A DNA stretch of 64,000 nucleotides from Burkholderiales bacterium. Lineage in GTDB: Bacteria; Pseudomonadota; Gammaproteobacteria; Burkholderiales; SG8-39. The position numbers and the translations under genes are program-made. Positions 63,137 to 64,000 of the stretch are shown one piece after another. The notes below the pieces were generated by a model that searched no databases, was not told the origin of the DNA, and saw nothing but the letters and a program-made list of their open reading frames with translations. The stretch spans positions 35,241 through 99,240 of the forward strand of contig JACZJT010000041.1 in the NCBI GenBank assembly GCA_014860445.1. The letters run 5' to 3'. The stretch's first letter is position 1, and each line of letters opens with the position of its first letter.

Positions 63137-64000
63137 TTAGCAGGGACTGCCGCCGCAGAGTATCGGGGGCGGCGTGACCGTGGGCTCGACAGTGGGCGCG
63201 ACGGTCGGAGCCACCACCGGTGCCGCCACTGGCGCCACCACTGGCGCCACGGTAGGTGCCGCAGCCGCCACCGTGGTGGCTGACTGCGTTGCCGTAGCGG
63301 TTGCGTCCGTCGCCGAGGTCTGGGCCGCCGCGGCTGCCGTCTCAGCTGTAGCCGCGGCAGTGGCTGCGGCTGCTTCGGTCGTGGCCGTGGAAGCCTGGGT
63401 CGCAGCCGTAGCCGCTGCTTGCGCCTGCGTGGTCGCGGCTTGTGCCTGCGCCGTTACCTGCGTGGCCGCAGCTTGAGCAGCAGTTACCTGAGTCGTTGAT
63501 CCGGTTGATGCTGCGATGGCGACCACGGTCTGTGCCGTCGCTGCGGCATTGCTGGCTGCAGCGGCGCTGGCCGCGGCTTCTGCGGCTGCCGCAGCGGCTT
63601 GCGCGCCGGCAGTCGTGGTCGCGGTTGCCGCCTGGGTCGCTGCAGTGGTGGCTGCCTGAACCTGCGATGTTGCCGATGTGGCAGCTGTAGTTGCCTGGCT
63701 GGCTGCCGAAGTCGCGGCTGCCTGCGCCGCCGCCGGTGCGGTGGACGACCCAACCGAAGTTGCTGTCACTTGCGCCGTAGCTGCCGCCGCGTGGGCGTTG
63801 GCCGCATTGGCCGCTGCTGATGCCGCCGCCGCCGCCGCCTGCGCGGCTGCCGGCGTGGTCGCCGTCGCTGCCTGCGTTGCTGCCTGGGTCGCGCTGTTTG
63901 CAGCAGACGTCGCCTGGGTTGCCGCGGATTGCGCGCTTGTCGCAGCAGTCGAGGCCGATTGCGTTTGGGCAGCCGCGGCTGCCTGCAGCGTCGCTGGGGT
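63137..64000 (-). CDS. Ala-rich low-complexity protein ending in CGGSPC (5' end beyond window)
   Basis: The frame is open from the window edge to the stop at 63137-63139, 287 codons in view. An internal GTG at 63769 is not a start, as the same Ala-rich pattern runs straight through it. Composition is mostly Ala with Thr, Gln, Ser and some Val; only the last ~30 residues change, to a Val/Pro-rich stretch (VAPVVAPVAAPVVAPTVAP) ending VTPPPILCGGSPC. The signal peptide, if any, is outside the window. The shared C-terminal peptide marks this and the protein at 60814 as one family. A structural, heavily glycosylated or fibre-forming surface protein is plausible; nothing is proven. Confidence 0.82.
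   Translation of the reverse strand, partial: TPATLQAAAAAQTQSASTAATSAQSAATQATSAANSATQAATQAATATTPAAAQAAAAAASAAANAANAHAAAATAQVTATSVGSSTAPAAAQAAATSAASQATTAATSATSQVQAATTAATQAATATTTAGAQAAAAAAEAAASAAAASNAAATAQTVVAIAASTGSTTQVTAAQAAATQVTAQAQAATTQAQAAATAATQASTATTEAAAATAAATAETAAAAAQTSATDATATATQSATTVAAAAPTVAPVVAPVAAPVVAPTVAPTVEPTVTPPPILCGGSPC

Noticed and set aside
63137..63769. Ala-rich gene starting at the GTG at 63769
   Set aside because: The frame stays open to the window edge with the same composition, so the real start lies outside the window.

Overview
The window looks like a chromosomal segment of a GC-rich betaproteobacterium. The main evidence is the housekeeping block on the minus strand (rpsU, a GatB/YqeY-domain gene, dnaG, rpoD and a CAU-anticodon tRNA), followed by tsaD, plsY/folB, xerD, ogt and typA. 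The species cannot be read from the sequence. Genes are dense, mostly on the minus strand, and many are joined by 4-bp start/stop overlaps.

Layout. (1) 1-9971: a type I secretion locus with an ABC exporter cut by the window edge, a TolC-type outer-membrane protein, a TIGR03032-like protein, and a giant Ca-binding RTX / Ig-like / VCBS / FG-GAP surface protein that is its likely cargo. (2) 10333-17663: a compact lasso-peptide gene cluster. Reading on the minus strand it runs RRE (B1), peptidase (B2), cyclase (C), precursor (A), a PRMT-like methyltransferase with a PqqD-like tail, an HPr-kinase-like kinase, a second RRE and an APS kinase. A nucleotidyltransferase-family gene is divergent from it. 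(3) 17721-25655: an envelope/signalling operon with a periplasmic or membrane-anchored protein, a double-FecR protein, a Wzy_C-family ligase, a CHASE2 histidine kinase and a LysM-FecR protein. A stand-alone receiver protein faces it. (4) 25750-32726: a small surface-adhesin-like gene, the tRNA, and rpoD, dnaG, yqeY-like, rpsU and tsaD. (5) 32745-38871: a polysaccharide export and cell-wall group (Sel1 protein, MltD-type transglycosylase, Wza-type export protein, outer-membrane barrel, WecA/MraY-like transferase, plsY). (6) 38950-43451: folB, ybaK, xerD, ogt and typA. (7) 43500-57582: metabolism and transport (flavoprotein with a TAXI-type TRAP transporter, MFS carrier, hydrolase, aminopeptidase, 3-hydroxybutyrate dehydrogenase, GST, gamma-glutamyltransferase, O-acetylhomoserine sulfhydrylase, FNT channel, CoA-binding protein). 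(8) 57689-60700: a TPP enzyme, a thiamine-binding-type protein and a SUMF1-domain protein. (9) 60814-64000: two secreted Ala/Thr-rich low-complexity proteins flanking a second Wzy_C-family ligase.

Two systems deserve most attention. The lasso cluster encodes a 66-residue precursor whose predicted core has Gly1 and Asp8, which suits an 8-residue macrolactam ring. Its set of tailoring genes (PRMT-like methyltransferase-RRE fusion, kinase, APS kinase, nucleotidyltransferase) is unusual. The 3' end of the window encodes two repetitive Ala-rich secreted proteins that both end in the same peptide, PPPILCGGSPC, written with different codons. They flank a ligase of the O-antigen-ligase / protein-O-glycosylase fold. 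A paralogous ligase at 21658-23025 also follows a secreted protein with an Ala/Pro-rich tail, so these may be enzyme-substrate pairs for surface glycosylation.

Three copies of an ~80-bp palindromic REP/MITE-like element lie in intergenic DNA. Two of them, in opposite orientation, bracket the dehydrogenase-GST pair. No CRISPR array, prophage or transposase gene was seen.
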